A stretch of DNA of 64,000 nt from Membranipora membranacea (GCA_914767715.1 OU612073.1:20212001-20276000); one strand, 5' to 3'. Positions 1 to 13,350 are shown, numbered from the stretch's first letter. Made by a program: numbers and translations. The notes: generated by a model from the letters alone, not told the origin.

Positions 1-239
1 TGTTTTTAAATTTTTGTCATTTTGAGACCTAAATTATAATTTAGTCTGTGCTTATATTTTTGAGTTCCTTTTGGGCTCTAGTTGATGACATATTATTTGG
101 TGACACATTGGCACATATGAACTTAGTATAATTGTTTATTCAATATTTTAGTAAAGTCAAGGAGTCAAGAAGAAGTCAGGAGACAACAGTTGTCACAAGT
201 ATGATTTAAAGCTACCCCCTTCCTATCGTGACCCTTATA

Positions 240-300
240 ATCTGATTCTTTAACTACTGAGCCATCGGGCCAGCTTACAAGGTATGGGAGATTAACTATA
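240..300 (-). repeat. possible tRNA-derived SINE head
   Basis: Read on the minus strand this stretch has a block resembling a tRNA gene internal A box (TGGCTCAGTAG) followed by a GTTAAAG stretch, as in tRNA-derived SINE heads. The B box position is degenerate (GGGTCACGATAGG), and no cloverleaf or poly-A tail is clear, so this is not a functional tRNA. Other explanations are a chance match or an old SINE fragment. Confidence 0.3.
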
Positions 301-408
301 GCATTCATTGATGGAACAGGAAGGGCAACTTGCAAAATTAAGTTACGTAGTTTTAATTGCCTGTAGAGCAGACTAAAAAATCCCTGTCAATATTAATTGG
401 TTTCTTAC

Positions 409-3400
409 CTCCCAAACCGTTGGATTCTATTTCTAAATTGCCTCACCAGATGACTTGCCCCTGATCTCTTCTGTGTCCTGCAAAAGAAAAAAGCTACTCC
501 TTAATCAATGAACATCAGTTGACTCCTTTTAAGCTTGGTGGAGCAAATTCAGTGAAGCAACGTGTTTTGTTTTTGATTTATTGTGGAGCTATTTTGAGAA
601 AATTTCCTCGTGACCAGCAATAGAGAGAGAAAATTGATGTAAACAGATAAAAACCTGTTTGCTTAATCATGAAGAGTTTCTTGTTGTACAACAACAATGT
701 GCAACAAGTCTGCATGATTCCAAAACTCTAAGATTGGGAAGTTGCTGCCATTTAAAGATTGTTTGTTGTCCATAGTGAAAATAAAAGTTATAGGATATCT
801 TACATGCCGCTCCCCACAATAACGGTGTTCAAACTTTCCAATGTTACATCCCCATCCCCACACGCACTCACACTCATCTAAAATATTTCATTGCACCATT
901 TAGAGGATTATCAGTATGGTGACTTAACCTGATGCCATAAGAAAGGAGGGTAATATGATGGAACAAGACAATCACAACAAATGGCTCTGTCTGTTCGATC
1001 CGAGATTATGAACTCCCAGTATACAAGTGAGACCTTTCATTCCATGATCAATTATTTTAATCATTTAACAAAACTGCATTACTCCTTCAGATATGGACTG
1101 CGGTGGTAAAAATCCTCCATTGACATTTAATTTCAATAGTAAGGTTTGGTATATGATGATGAAATGATGAAATAAGAAGAAGAGAAATTTGTTTTTACCT
1201 CCTCGATCATATTACCATCTTCCGCTCCGCTCCTCTGCCAAATATCTTCCCCTCTTTTCCTCCCCATCAGCTTCCTATACATAATGATTAATACCAGTTT
1301 AACATAGATCCATGTCGTATGTGATGTGATATCCGAATGTTTGAGAATTGGTCATAGTGATTTTGATGAGATTATCACCTGATCTCTCTCAGTGGATGTG
1401 TACCGATCATAGCAGACCACGGCTCTGCAGGGAAGCTATCATTGGACGGCCAAGTGTCCTTGACCAATAACTTTTCAATACCTCTAATTTGAAAGCAACC
1501 TAAAACTTCGATAATCTATTGCATTGTGTGAGTTAAAAGCAACTAAAATCATTCTTTTTCACCATTATGTCATGCCATGTTTGTATGTAAGTTTTGCACT
1601 CCAAGTTGCACAAAATGATGAGGACTGAATTCAAGCAGTTTTATTACTTACAGTATTCATGCCCATTTCCCTGTACAACTTTTCTTCTTTAACACACGCA
1701 GCCATCTGAAATGTAGATATATGCTTTTGGATGATATTTTGTGTACAAATATTTCAAATGAGCCAACCCAATGCCAAACACTGTCAGCAAGCATGTCTGA
1801 ACTGAAGAAGCCAATAGGGAGGTATGCAAACATTTCACTGTCAAGCTGAGACTGATTTGGAATAATAAATTATTACATTCTGGGAATACCAAACCGATAC
1901 ACAATAGTATAGATGATTGAATATACCATATAATGTATCAAAATTATTTCAAGGGAAATTGTAATCTGCTGTCTGCACGAGGGTAAGTAACTCCGGATGT
2001 AAGTGAAATCATAAAATTCGCTCTAGATAAATCAGGTGAGCGTTTGATTTGCGGCAGGATGTCAAGTTGATACGTTTTACAGCTGTTGTTACTCCAGTAG
2101 ACAAAATAAATTGGAATATATTTATCAACAATAGAAGATCTCCTGCTATAGTACTTCGCCCTGAATATGGATTAAATAAAATCATTATTAATTAAGACTG
2201 CTTACCTCCCCTACCTTATCTTTCTCATTCACATTCTCGTCCTGCCCACCAGTAATCCTCACAAAATCCTCTTCCTATTTAAAGTGATATCAAGTTTACA
2301 TAAATATATTCATTTATTGTTCTTCCTAATGACATCAATATAGAAATGCTGCATGAACAGAAATAGTGATAATGTTGATGAGGGGTAGATGTTAGTACCT
2401 AGTTTAATATCATCATACTATGATGTTCATCTTGCATCATCAAGTTAGGCTAATTATTTTGGGTGGTCTGATTTCAAACATTTATATTACTCACCATGCT
2501 CGTTCTTTCTTCCCTATAAACCTTTCCATCCCCACCCACCCACATATCCATCAGTTCTCTCTGAAAAATATCAAAAAGCACTGACTACGATTACTGTTAA
2601 CTATTGCTGAATAAAACCTGACATAAATCTCAGTCACCATCTGAATAAGAACATGAGAGATCTCCATATTATAGGTGTCAACTCTGCAATGCTTGTTAAA
2701 CATCAAACTGACAAAATGGTGTATGTATACAGACCGTCTGTGGCACAGCATGCTCAGCTGCTCAATAATACAAACCAGGAATCCTCTTTGATGCAACAAT
2801 TTGTTGCCCAGGGTTGAAACAGTATACTCGAACTGCACTACAGGCTAAAGGGTTCAGCTTTCTTACCACTTAATCTTTACATTACATTCAAAAAATGTCC
2901 AATTCACTAAACTGAAGATCAATGTGATGGAGGGATACTTACAAGTTTCTCCTTCAAGCTGTTCACCTCCTCATCCCTTGCTGCACACGTGTGATTGTGT
3001 ATCTTCTTCAGCCTGTAAAGTAAAGAGGAACATCAAAATCAAGAACAATCAGTGATTAACAGGTGGATGATTCTACACATATCTAATACACAAGCCGGAC
3101 ATAACAAATCACATGATCATTGTACTTTTTTCAGTAGGAGTAGGAGATAAGCCCAAATATCAGGGATTGCCAAGATAGAATAGCGTTTCTTATCCCTATA
3201 AATCCTAAACAGAGAGTCAGTTGACTCCATTTAGTCTGTCTTGACAATATTGACAGGGAAGGGAGTGGGCAAACCAAACAGAGCTAGAGAAAAGAAGGGC
3301 TAGGTAGAGATACTGCTGAGTTACTACAACGACCAACAAATTGATCCTTATAATGGCTGCTCACAATTTTGTTTCAAGCAATGAGTATAAAATATTGCTT

Positions 3401-4183
3401 TTGAGTTCTAAGAAATAATCAAAATGGGGTCCCCAATTGTCCTATATCACTATGTTCAATGATATTGAGTGCAGTATAAGATTTTAATCGCTTTAACCTG
3501 ATATACTTGTGTCTTAGGACAATTTCATTGTTAAATTTACGATTAGTTTGTTTGCAGAATTTTTACAATAGCTTTGGGGTCTTTTTACCATACTTTGCAG
3601 AAGGTTGCATTGTGGGATCAAGGAGTTAGAGGGGAAGCAGCTCGAGTTGTGCATTCATGTAGACAAAGAGGACAACTCCAAACATTGAAATATGCCAAGC
3701 ATCAAATTAACCAAAAGACCAAACACTGTAAATTTTTAACTTTTTTGGCAAAAACTTGTCTTAGGGTGATCTTACGTATTCAACTCTCCTCTCTGATAGT
3801 CTGCTTCTGCTCTTTGCCAATCCGCCTCCGCTGCTCCCCTCAACTCTGCTTCTAATCTCCCCTCCTCTGCTCTGTAAACAATTACATTAGGTTTTAAATC
3901 AGAAAAACTAACAGTATGAGCAACTTTCATTAAATTTGATCACTTTATTGAAAATTCTACAACAAACTTAGTTGATGTGCTCAGGTTTTACAAGTTGAGA
4001 GAGAAAGGAGAAAAGAATATGGTGTTCTTTCTAACAGGTCATTTCATTCAAAGAGTCAGACCCAGGAAAGGGTGTCATCACATAGGACTGAACATTATTA
4101 ATATAGTATTCCAATCAATCCTCCAAGCACAAAACTTTAACATTTCTTCTCTTAGAAAACATCCGTCCAAATGAAATAGAGTA

Positions 4184-4215
<32 letters not shown>

Positions 4216-5354
4216 AGTTGAAACAATAGATACAAATAATGTGATACCTAATGCTGTTGATAGAATATGCTGAATATGTCCTACTGTTCCACAAAGTAAA
4301 CGGCTTAATTCATTTTCACCTTAATCATGGTTAATCACCAAATACAAGTGAAGCTGAATTTGATGGCAGTGGTGGAATTAAATGAGATCGGACTCTGAGT
4401 GACAATCTTACAATAATTGCTGGATTACCGTTCAATTGTTGTTTTTTTGTGTTATTAATAGATATCAGGGTTATCATTATGTTACATGGATTGATAAATA
4501 TTTGATATACTTACTTCTCTATCGCCTTCTCATTTTCTATCCTATTCACCTCATACTCCTCCTTTACACATACCACCTCTCTCTCCTTCCTTTCCAATCT
4601 TGATATAAAAAAATAATTACTTTAAATTGAACCAAAGAAAATTGTGAACGAATTATGACAAAACTTAGGGAGGAGTATCTAAGATGCAATTAGAGTTTCC
4701 AAAGAATCCCTGACACAAAGAACATATCAAAACTTTGGGAAAGTTTCATACAAAGGCAGCATCACGGCAATTTTCTTACTGTGACAACACCTTCAATTAG
4801 TTTGCCATCAGATTTACAGGTATATTTAAAATTGAAATCCAGCGCTTAAAAAAATTGAGTCTATATCTCCTCACCTTCCCTCCAATCTCTTCATCTTTAA
4901 CTCCTTCCTCACCATATCCTCAATCACCCTTTCACTCAACTGCTCTCTCACGTCACTCTCGATCTTATTTAGCCTTATATATTTAATGCTCTCCACTCTC
5001 AGTAGTACCACTTCTACAAAAAATATGAATTGTTGGCAATAGTTGAACCATGGTAATAAACATAATAATCGTGTAGTTGATTTGTTAACAATGTGTGCTG
5101 CCAATGCTGCCTTCGACAAAACTAACATACATCAAACTATATAGTGTTCTTCAGTCAAGTTTGCTTACAGATTATGAATGGAGGGTGATACACTCCCGAA
5201 TATTAATCATTGACGCGAGACTGAAGTTCGAAATAAGTGTAATTCATAAAGTTTCTGGGTTCTTACCAAAATAATAATGGGTTGCGGTCGCCACCAATCC
5301 ACAAATTACAACAATCCACATCAACACTGAAAAATAGAAATGTTTTTTGATCAT
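409..5354 (-). CDS. signal-anchor coiled-coil protein, 3' end outside window
   Basis: Not a family I recognise. Ten exons join in phase on the minus strand: 5354-5267, 5013-4875, 4598-4515, 3871-3776, 3012-2943, 2560-2495, 2274-2206, 1705-1652, 1274-1216 and 477-409 (or 477-447, since a second donor lies at 447). All introns are GT-AG. The start is the ATG at 5354; residues about 9-27 form one hydrophobic segment (VLMWIVVICGLVATA), so the protein is either a signal-anchor membrane protein or secreted. After it come about 45 residues and several short exons very rich in Glu, Lys and Arg with heptad-like spacing, typical of a coiled coil. The frame also opens upstream of this ATG to about 5528, so an earlier start is possible. 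The reading frame is open at the last exon, so the gene runs off the left edge. The first exon is copied at 14.1 kb. Confidence 0.68.
4186..4215. repeat. (AT)n microsatellite
   Basis: Thirty bases of alternating AT in an intron of the coiled-coil gene. Confidence 0.9.
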
Positions 5355-5845
5355 TCGGGTAAAAAAGATGAAGCTGACCCTGTTGATTATCAAAGGGAGG
5401 TGAGCTAACAATGACTTGAAATGCTGTGGAGGGAAGGATACCTTTAGGCTGTTTTTACGAGAAGATGGCGAAATCCTCACAATAAGTAACAGTATAACCA
5501 TGCTCATTGCAATGAGACAAATAGGCAATCAATTTGAATCGAGAGTTAGAGAACCATGCAGTGAGACTTTGCTCAGGATCTTCAGCTTATTTGACAGATT
5601 TTGACACCATCAGTTTACTTATTTACACATTCCTGTCAGACCATAGCACAGAGTTAATACAGTAACAATGGCCGCAAACTTCTCACCAATCAGCACCACA
5701 AACCACAAACTTCTAAATCAATTCAAATTGCAACAATCAATGAGAGAAAATACCAAACACTATGATGATATATATTGAAGTTAGAAATTCCTGTCAACAA
5801 AGAAGCATTTTTTGAATAACTATAATTATATTTATTTTTGTTTCA

Positions 5846-6156
5846 CAGACCAAGGGAGAAGACAACTCCTCTAAAGTCATATTATAGCATAAATGTAATC
5901 AGGGAGTTTGGGATATACTCCCTGATGTAATGCTGCCCAGAAGGCCGGGCCGGCGGGTAGCCGAGCAGGTAGATGAGATGGCAGGCAGGTAATATTATTT
6001 TGAATGATGAATAATCAATATTTACATACAACAATCCACACATCATGCATGGGCTGTGGGTAAGGTCAACATTGACCATACCCACAGCCCATGATGTACA
6101 TTTAATTTATTTTATAATCTGACTTTAGAAGAGTTGTCTTCTCCTTTGGTCAGTAA
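5846..6156. mobile_element. MITE with nested palindromes
   Basis: About 310 bp bounded by terminal inverted repeats of roughly 45 bp: GGAGAAGACAACTC followed by TCTAAAGTC on the left returns inverted on the right. There is no coding capacity. Inside are two hairpins: 5899-5927 (ATCAGGGAGT ... ACTCCCTGAT) and a near-perfect 46 bp palindrome at 6048-6093 whose arms begin CATGGGCTGTGGGTA. A GC-rich patch lies at 5939-5990. The target site duplication was not resolved. Confidence 0.75.
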
Positions 6157-6622
6157 GCCAGAGCCAGACAACAGGCGGTAATTGAGAGGTTAAGAGCAAT
6201 AGTGGTGATAAGAGGGAAGGAAGGCATACACACTGTATGTCTGATGTATCACCCTCGGCCTTAGTGGTGATAAGAGGGAAGGCTTTTTGTATTAACCATC
6301 TTGAATATAAACTGATATACGGACTGAATAAGAGAGCTCCGGAGTCCGCTAGTTGTTATTGACCATCTTAATTTGACTTATTAAACTACTTTTTAAGGTA
6401 CTTTTCATTGGGTGCATGTTTATGTGTTACAAGGCTATCTCTTTTTATACAAATAATTAAACTGGAGTAGGAGCTGCAAACAAACTTGAGTATTCAATTT
6501 AGTTAGGAACATGAATAATATAATCGTGTATGAACAATACAAAAAGAACTGTATAAGTAAAAAACATTATGAGCTACGAGTTGATATCGGTTCGGTTGAT
6601 CTGGAAAATTCTCTCCCAGTTG

Positions 6623-9172
6623 TCAGCAGCCAATCTCATCACTGCCATCAGAACAGTCCGTTATACCATCACATACAACTGATGACCTCACACAATACTC
6701 CTTATCACTACACAGAAAGTTATTCTCCAGAGAACATACTCCAGTCCTGTTTCCAATTTTATAAAAGTACTACAAAGAAAAAAGGGCAACAGGAATTAGA
6801 TTTTCGGAACGTTTTTTTGTACTATTTAGAGTGAACAGTTATTACAGCTCAATCCGCTGATCTTTAGGGTATTACAAATGATACCTCAAACGTTATGGCT
6901 GGCTACCTGTATGAGTCAACTTGAGTGCAAAACCTTCCCATCAAGTCTAACCTACACCATATGATACATTTATAAATACAAAACTGATCTCAGAGGTGCT
7001 CTGTTGAAATAAAACACAATTCCAAGTAGGTACATACTGAGTTTTCAGGGCAGAGCTGGTTATCATTAGGAGAGTCGTCAGGGCAGTCCAATCCACCGTC
7101 ACATCTATATGAGGACAGATAGCATGGTGGGAACTCTGGTCCATATCCTGGGTCGTTAGCTGTAGTCTTAGGGTTTGTACCTGTAAGTCAGCATATGCAC
7201 AGCACATTAAACAAAGTCAGCTAAGCCAAGTACTGAGAACCAGTACGGAACACTGACTACCAGTACCAGTTACTATGGCACACAATATCAGAGAATTCCA
7301 ATTTGAAGTATGTATCAAACCAGGCCAAGTGCGAGTTCCTTGTACAAGGAGTCGTTACAATTCCAGTACAGGGAATCAGCACCAGCTATATATTGACTTT
7401 GAGCCAAATTGCAAAAGCCATCATATATTACTTTGGAGTTGCCCAACCTAATATAAAGTAAAGGCAACTCCCAATTTACATGTAGTGAGAGTACAGAGGT
7501 ATACATAACATGACTCAACCAGAAACCAGTCAGTCAGATAGTGCAGACTTCCATCATATTTCGTACTGAGGAATCATATTTGTACCTTTGTACCGACTGT
7601 ATTCATATATATTTAACCTAACATAATGAAAAAAAATAGGGCGTTGCAAGAAAAAGAAAAACAAAAAGAAGGCAAGATTAGAAAATGGACTCTACTATGG
7701 CTGTTTACTGTACAACATGCATACTCATGAGGACAGCTTGATTGCTCTTATGAGGATTACATTACTTTATATTTGTAACAGGGATTTGAGGTGAGCCCGT
7801 TGTATTGATTGTAACGAGTTGAGTCAGATTGGTCATCTTAAAACCCCTAGTTACAGATATAATACCGGTACAAGTACTAGTTCCAGTATCAGAACCAGGT
7901 ACTTAAGCACACAATACTAGAGCATTCCAATTTAAGAGACCCGGGAGACATGAAGACTGAATCGGGGAAATACCAGTACCAGGTACTATAGTCCAAAATA
8001 GTAGAGAATCTTTCGCAACATTGATGAAAGTATGGCTGTAACTTACACGTGAATCTGATATCAGTCTTCACAGCCAGTTGACAGAATTCCTCACAAGTCT
8101 CCTCATCAGACTGATCGTCACATTCATAATAACCATTACACCTTAGGTCCGCAGGTAAGCAAAATGTACTGTTACATTTAAATATGTATTTACCCTACAA
8201 AAAAACAATGTGTTTATCCAAGATTAACAGCAAACAAAATCCAATACAAACAGATAAGCGCTTCTCATGTGTACTCTCCTAGTTGAATATAGTACCAATT
8301 TTATTGTTGGGCACATTATTTAGTTAAAGGTAACCATAGTGCTATGGCTGTTGCTCTTCTTAACAAAAATAATTGGAGTTATCTTTTCAAGGAGCAATGC
8401 TAACCAAGGTAAAGGTTTGGTCAGTACTCAGACACAATAGTGGAAGAAGAGCAACCAAAAAATGGCGCTCACATTACAAATGATTCGGTTGTGTTTCTTG
8501 AAGGCATTTAAGTTTCCATTAAACTACAAATAGTGTAGTAACGGAGTATTTTTTATTAAAACATCATGTTAGTCTTTACCTCATATTTAGGTATTATGTC
8601 GTCATAGTTGACACAATCAGAGTCATTAGATAATAGAAACATTCTGTTCTCTCCTGATAAATCTGCGACCAGATCAGAGTAGACACTTTGAGTTTCATCT
8701 TGACTGTCGATCTTAGTCTCATCAAACATATCCAGTGTGGGCAGATAGAACGCCATCAGTCCAACGCCAAAACCTGCAATCCCCAGTCATAACATATAAG
8801 GAAATGAATGGCTTTACCAGGAGCTCCTTATCTTGACACAGTGATATAATGTAAAGGCTTTGAAAATGACAGAAAATGTAGAGCGAATAGTATAATCAAA
8901 TTCTGTATAATGTTTGTACATATACACAGAAAATTGATGCCGGGGAAGAATTCTGGTTCTTGTGCTTGAGTCTGGGTCCATGTTGTTTCTAGAATTTTGG
9001 GTCAACAGATTCATAAATCATAATAGGCCATAATAGAACATCTTCATATTCTCATCTACTCACCGAGGCAGATAACAAGGACGACTCCAAAGAAGCAAAG
9101 GCAGCATCTAGTTAGGCTGATACGCTTCCTAAATAATCCACTCTCCTCCAGCACCTCACATTTGTAACACAT
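6623..9172 (-). CDS. type II membrane protein with three LDLa repeats
   Basis: Five exons join without a break: 9172-9064, 8773-8580, 8194-8047, 7180-7038 and 6769-6623 (741 nt, 246 residues plus TGA). The N-terminal 22 residues are Cys-containing and basic (MCYKCEVLEESGLFRKR), followed by one hydrophobic segment across exons 1 and 2 (about residues 23-46) and no cleavable-signal look, so the topology is probably type II. Three six-Cys LDL-receptor class A modules follow. The first has the calcium motif CDDQSDEETC and the third CSDGSDEIGC; the second is looser (CPDDSPNDNQLC), so calcium binding there is doubtful. LDLa modules bind lipoproteins or other protein ligands; no enzyme domain is present. 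The last exon needs the acceptor TTTGTAG before 6769; a nearer AG gives a stop. A paralog lies at 11.2-13.3 kb. Confidence 0.86.
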
Positions 9173-10864
9173 TATGATGTGGAGATAAAATTGATCTACA
9201 CCTTGTTTGTAGCTGTCTTGTCTCGAACACAGGAGTTGCCTCTGCTACCGTAGCTGGAATAGGTCAGCGTTTGATGAAGCACCTGTGAATCTGCTTCAGT
9301 ATTGACTGAACAAGTTGAATTAAACCTAAGTGTCAGTGACTGCGGGCAAGGTATGTATCACTTATTGATAGTTCAAAAACGTAGGTCAGTGAATTGAACA
9401 CAAACCCAAGAATACAACAGCCTTCTGAATTTATAGCTAGCCACAAATCTTACTTTTGCTTCGGACAGGAACTAAAGGCTCACAACCAATCCAAACAAAC
9501 CACAGTAGCTTCTCTGGACACTGATTGACCAGAGGCTAGTTTAGATGAATAAGATTATAGAGAGAATGGTTCAGCACCCTATCATTAGTGCAATGAGCAT
9601 TTTGGCTGCAACAAAGCTATAATACTCTATTATGTGAGAGGATATAATAGCGATTTTGAAGAGATTTCAAGTTTAGCAATCAACCCACTAAATCATCAGT
9701 CACACCGTTCATGAGAACAGGTAGGGTTTAATAATGTAGTGAAGCCGTGAAAATGTATGAGGTGTACACTGATTTTAATATCACAGAAATTGTGAATTAG
9801 ACATTATACTAGCTTCTGTGTAGAAAAACAACCATATGTCCGGTATGGGAGAACTCTTACTGCAATATTTGTGGGACTACACTTTATTTTCAACAAGTAT
9901 TAACATGTGTTTATCCATGAGAATTACCATCAGATAATCAGGCCAATAAACTAATTGATATATATTTTATTATAAATTGGTATGCATTAATCACATTGAA
10001 CTGGATCTGGCTCTTCGGAAGTATTAAAAGTGTGTCACTCCCTATAAAAATGTGTAACAGGCTAGAGATTATACATCTGATAAACCAGCCTGGATCTCAT
10101 GTCGGGAGAAAAACCACCACTACGGGCATGTCTTTTTTTGCAGGGAGAAAATATGGTAATATTTTCGTTCCGACATGATAGCCAGCTTGTGATAGGAGCT
10201 TGACAATATTAGAGTCTCTGCCCAAACACATTCTTGTTACCGAACGTTGCATCAACGCATTTTTTGCACGAATTCGCTATATTGATACGCTAATTTTGTC
10301 TCAACTGACGTGTCTGCAAGAAGCGCCCAAAATTGATTTCACCAAAACTATTAAAACCTAACTACAAAAAATACACCACGTAACATTTTCATTGCTAAAT
10401 ATCACTGACTGTAGAACTAGTAAATTGGGAAGGGCCTGATTTGTCGTCAGTTCTACTATTTATTTTCTTGGAAAAGCAGTACAACAAGATGACCTGATTC
10501 AATTGGAGGTGTATTACCTAATGGTGAAGATGACAATGACAACTTGATGGACTCTGAGCAAAACTTTCCAAATATCAGAGATGCCTTCTTCGTAAACAAA
10601 GATAGAATACTATTTTTTTATTCCTTAAACTCCTAGGCAGCGTGTTGGAACAAGTTTTGAAGCGGTTTTTGTGAAATATATAGGTGTGTCAGGAAAACTT
10701 ACTGCGTTATATATGCGGTAAGTCTCAGAATTTATCCAAAAGTGGTTTTTTATCCTAATTTTCACATAATCAGGCTGTTCGTTATCTGTACTGTCAAATG
10801 ATATAGGATTAGTTGTAGCCACCCAAAATCTTGCCCTCGTCCCACAGGCCACAATGCATGCTTA

Positions 10865-11055
10865 ATTGAAGCGCTGGGAATATGAGTGAAGCAACATCAA
10901 TGACTCTGAGGGTTGAAGCAGCAATTTCGAGTTGTGCCTTCATGTAAATAAATAGGACAACTCTAAACATGCAAATTGTAAACGTATCCACCAAGATATC
11001 CAATACATAGCAGGGTTATCATTATGTTTCATGGATCAAATATATGTTAGCTATT
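10865..11055. repeat. degenerate copy of coiled-coil gene intron
   Basis: Bases 10.90-10.98 kb resemble 3.61-3.69 kb (shared GAGTTGTGC, TTCATGTA, GGACAACTC, AAACAT in order), and 11.01-11.05 kb resembles 4.46-4.50 kb (CAGGGTTATCATTATGTT). Both originals are introns of the coiled-coil gene. With the exon copy at 14.1 kb they mark a shrunken duplicate of that locus. Confidence 0.6.
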
Positions 11056-11230
11056 TTCGCTTCTCAATAATCGTCTCATTTACATTCATACTCTATTCAA
11101 ACTGAGACTCAACAAGGTTTTTCTGGATGAATGTCTTTTAGCACTTTTATTTGCAGTCTCAACCGTAATAGTAAAAAAGAATGTGAGCTACAAGTTGATA
11201 CCAGTTGATTTGGAAATTCTCTCTTGGTCG

Positions 11231-13265
11231 TCAGCAGCCATTCTCATCACTGCCATCAGAACAGTCTGTTATACCATCACATACAACTGATGACCTCACA
11301 CAATACTCCTTATCACTACACAGGAAGTTGTTCTCTGGAGAACATACCACAGTCCTGTCTTCAAAATTATAAAAGTACTACAAAGAAAAGGCAATAAAAA
11401 TTAGACTTGAAGTACCATTCAGAGCCAACAGTTACAACAGCTGAATCAACTGATCTATAGGGTATTACAAATGATACCAGTGAGCTTTATGTAAAAACCG
11501 GACGTTATGGCTGGCCACCTGTATGAGTCAATTTGAGTGCAAGACCTATATAAACAATTTATTCATAAATATAAAAATGATCTCAGGGGTGCTCTGTTAA
11601 AATGAATCACAATTCTGACTTTTGAGAAGGAACCTACTGAGTTTTCAGGGCAGAGCTGGTTATCATTAGGAGAGTCGTCAGGGCAGTCCAATCCACCGTC
11701 ACATCTATATGAGGAGAGATAGCATGGTGGGAACTCTGGTCCATATCCTGGGTCAGTAGCTGTAGTCTTAGGGTTTGTACCTGTAAATCAGCAAAGGCAG
11801 CTTCAATAAAACCAAGTTGGTTCGGGATAAATGAAGTATACGACAAGCCAAGCCAGTCTAAGAGGACATTGTACCAGTACTTGTATTAAGTACCAGGTAC
11901 GAATACTGGGCACCAGTATCAGTAAGGGGTGCGAGTACTGAGTACCGGTACACATTATCAATTAATGGAAGTATGGCTACAGCTTACATGTGAATCTGAT
12001 ATCAGTCTTTACAGCCAGTTGACAAAAGTCCTCACAAGTCTCCTCATCAGACTGGTCGTCACATTCATAATAACCATTACACCTTAGGTCGGCAGGTAAA
12101 CAAAATGTACTTTTACATTTAAATATCGGTTTACCCTGCAAAAAAAGACAATATTTCATTTAAACATCTATCCGATGTGTGAAATCTGGGAGAAGTCTTG
12201 AACCTCCACCTAGTTCTCGCACTGAATTTGTTTTTAAACACATTTCAGTCAAAGCTGCTGCTCTAGCTCAAAAATAATTTGAGTCCATACGAGATAAGCT
12301 ACCATGAGGAAAAGGTTTGCCTGCTTCTCCTGTACAAGAAGAGTAACCAACAATATTAATAATTTTAAACTAATGTTACAAAACTTTTTCACTGAACACC
12401 AGTCGAGAAATAGAGCAACCATTACAAATGATTGAGATGGATTACTTAAAAGCATTCAATTTTGTGGAAACTTAGAATCAATAAAGGTAGTAGGATTAAA
12501 ACATTGGGAGTATTATAAACATCATTGATAGTCTTCACCTCGTATCTATGTGGTCATAGTTGACACAGTCAGAGCCATTAGATAACAGAAACATTCTGTT
12601 CTCTCCTGATAAATTTGCGACCAGGTCAGAGTAGACACTCTGAGTCTCCTCTTGACTGTCGACTAAATCTGTACTACATTAATGCCCAGTCATAATAGAT
12701 AAGGAAATGATGGGCTTTACCAGGATTTCCTCACTTAGAAATATTGACATAAGAAAATTTAGAGTGAATATTGAATAATAGATAATTCCGTAAATAAACA
12801 CAAAAACTTGATGCCGAGGGGGGGGGGGGAATTCTGGTCCTTGTGCTGTTGCCTATGCTGTTTATTTGGATTTATAGGTGAACAGATTAATAACCCATTA
12901 TTAGAACATATTAAAACATCTTTATTTTCTCCTCTCCATGTAAGCAAAGACGGCATCTAGTAAGGCTGCCAGTACCGGCCAGTACTGAGAATAAATGTTA
13001 GTAGCGGAACTCTAGCTCTCCAGTACTGCCACTAAGCTTTAATTTTCAGGATGGAGAAAGGTTGAATCAATTTTTATTAATGACGGGGAGGAAGGTAGGT
13101 CCAATTGTTTAGCAACACAAAACATTGTCACCAAAAGTTGAATGAAAGATATATAATAATAAAAAAATCGCAACAAACCAAATTAGTCTGAGATGAAATC
13201 TGATGAAACTAGTTGAAAAACTCACCAAGCAAACAAACAAGCAGTACTATGAAGCGAAGCATCAT
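11231..13265 (-). pseudogene. paralog of the LDLa gene, remodelled 5' end, frameshifted
   Basis: Exons 11377-11231, 11780-11638 and 12135-11988 match the last three exons of the intact LDLa gene in length and phase, and all splice sites look usable. Exon 2 is cut to 12662-12539: its 5' half, which completes the membrane segment, is gone, and the old transmembrane exon is reduced to a trace near 12.93-12.96 kb. A different upstream exon (13265-13226) encodes a short signal-like peptide (MMLRFIVLLVCLLG) whose phase fits exon 2. However, exon 2 has lost 7 nt beside its donor relative to the intact copy, so the join to exon 3 is out of frame and meets a stop. The sum of exons is 602 nt, not a multiple of three. 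It is therefore a pseudogene, a truncated short secreted product, or a sequencing error at 12.55 kb. Confidence 0.75.
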
Positions 13266-13350
13266 GGTTTTTCTTCTGGTACAAGATTTTTTTCTGACTG
13301 CCTCTGATGTCTTTACTGAGACTAAATGAGTTGTTGACTTGTTTGGACAC

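Noticed and set aside
6743-6752. CAG acceptor close to the last LDLa exon
   Set aside because: Joining there gives a stop within nine codons; the TTTGTAG acceptor upstream keeps the frame in both paralogs.
6947-7207. 86-codon minus-strand frame and its copy at 11634-11846
   Set aside because: Out-of-frame translation of LDLa exon 4; the Cys-rich frame is the coding one.
10088-10190. Weak inverted repeat (about 16 bp, shared ATGTCGG/CCGACAT)
   Set aside because: Short and imperfect, with no second copy seen; may be chance.
12821-12831. Poly-G run, and poly-C at 15859-15867
   Set aside because: Simple homopolymers, possibly of uncertain length, with no regulatory context.
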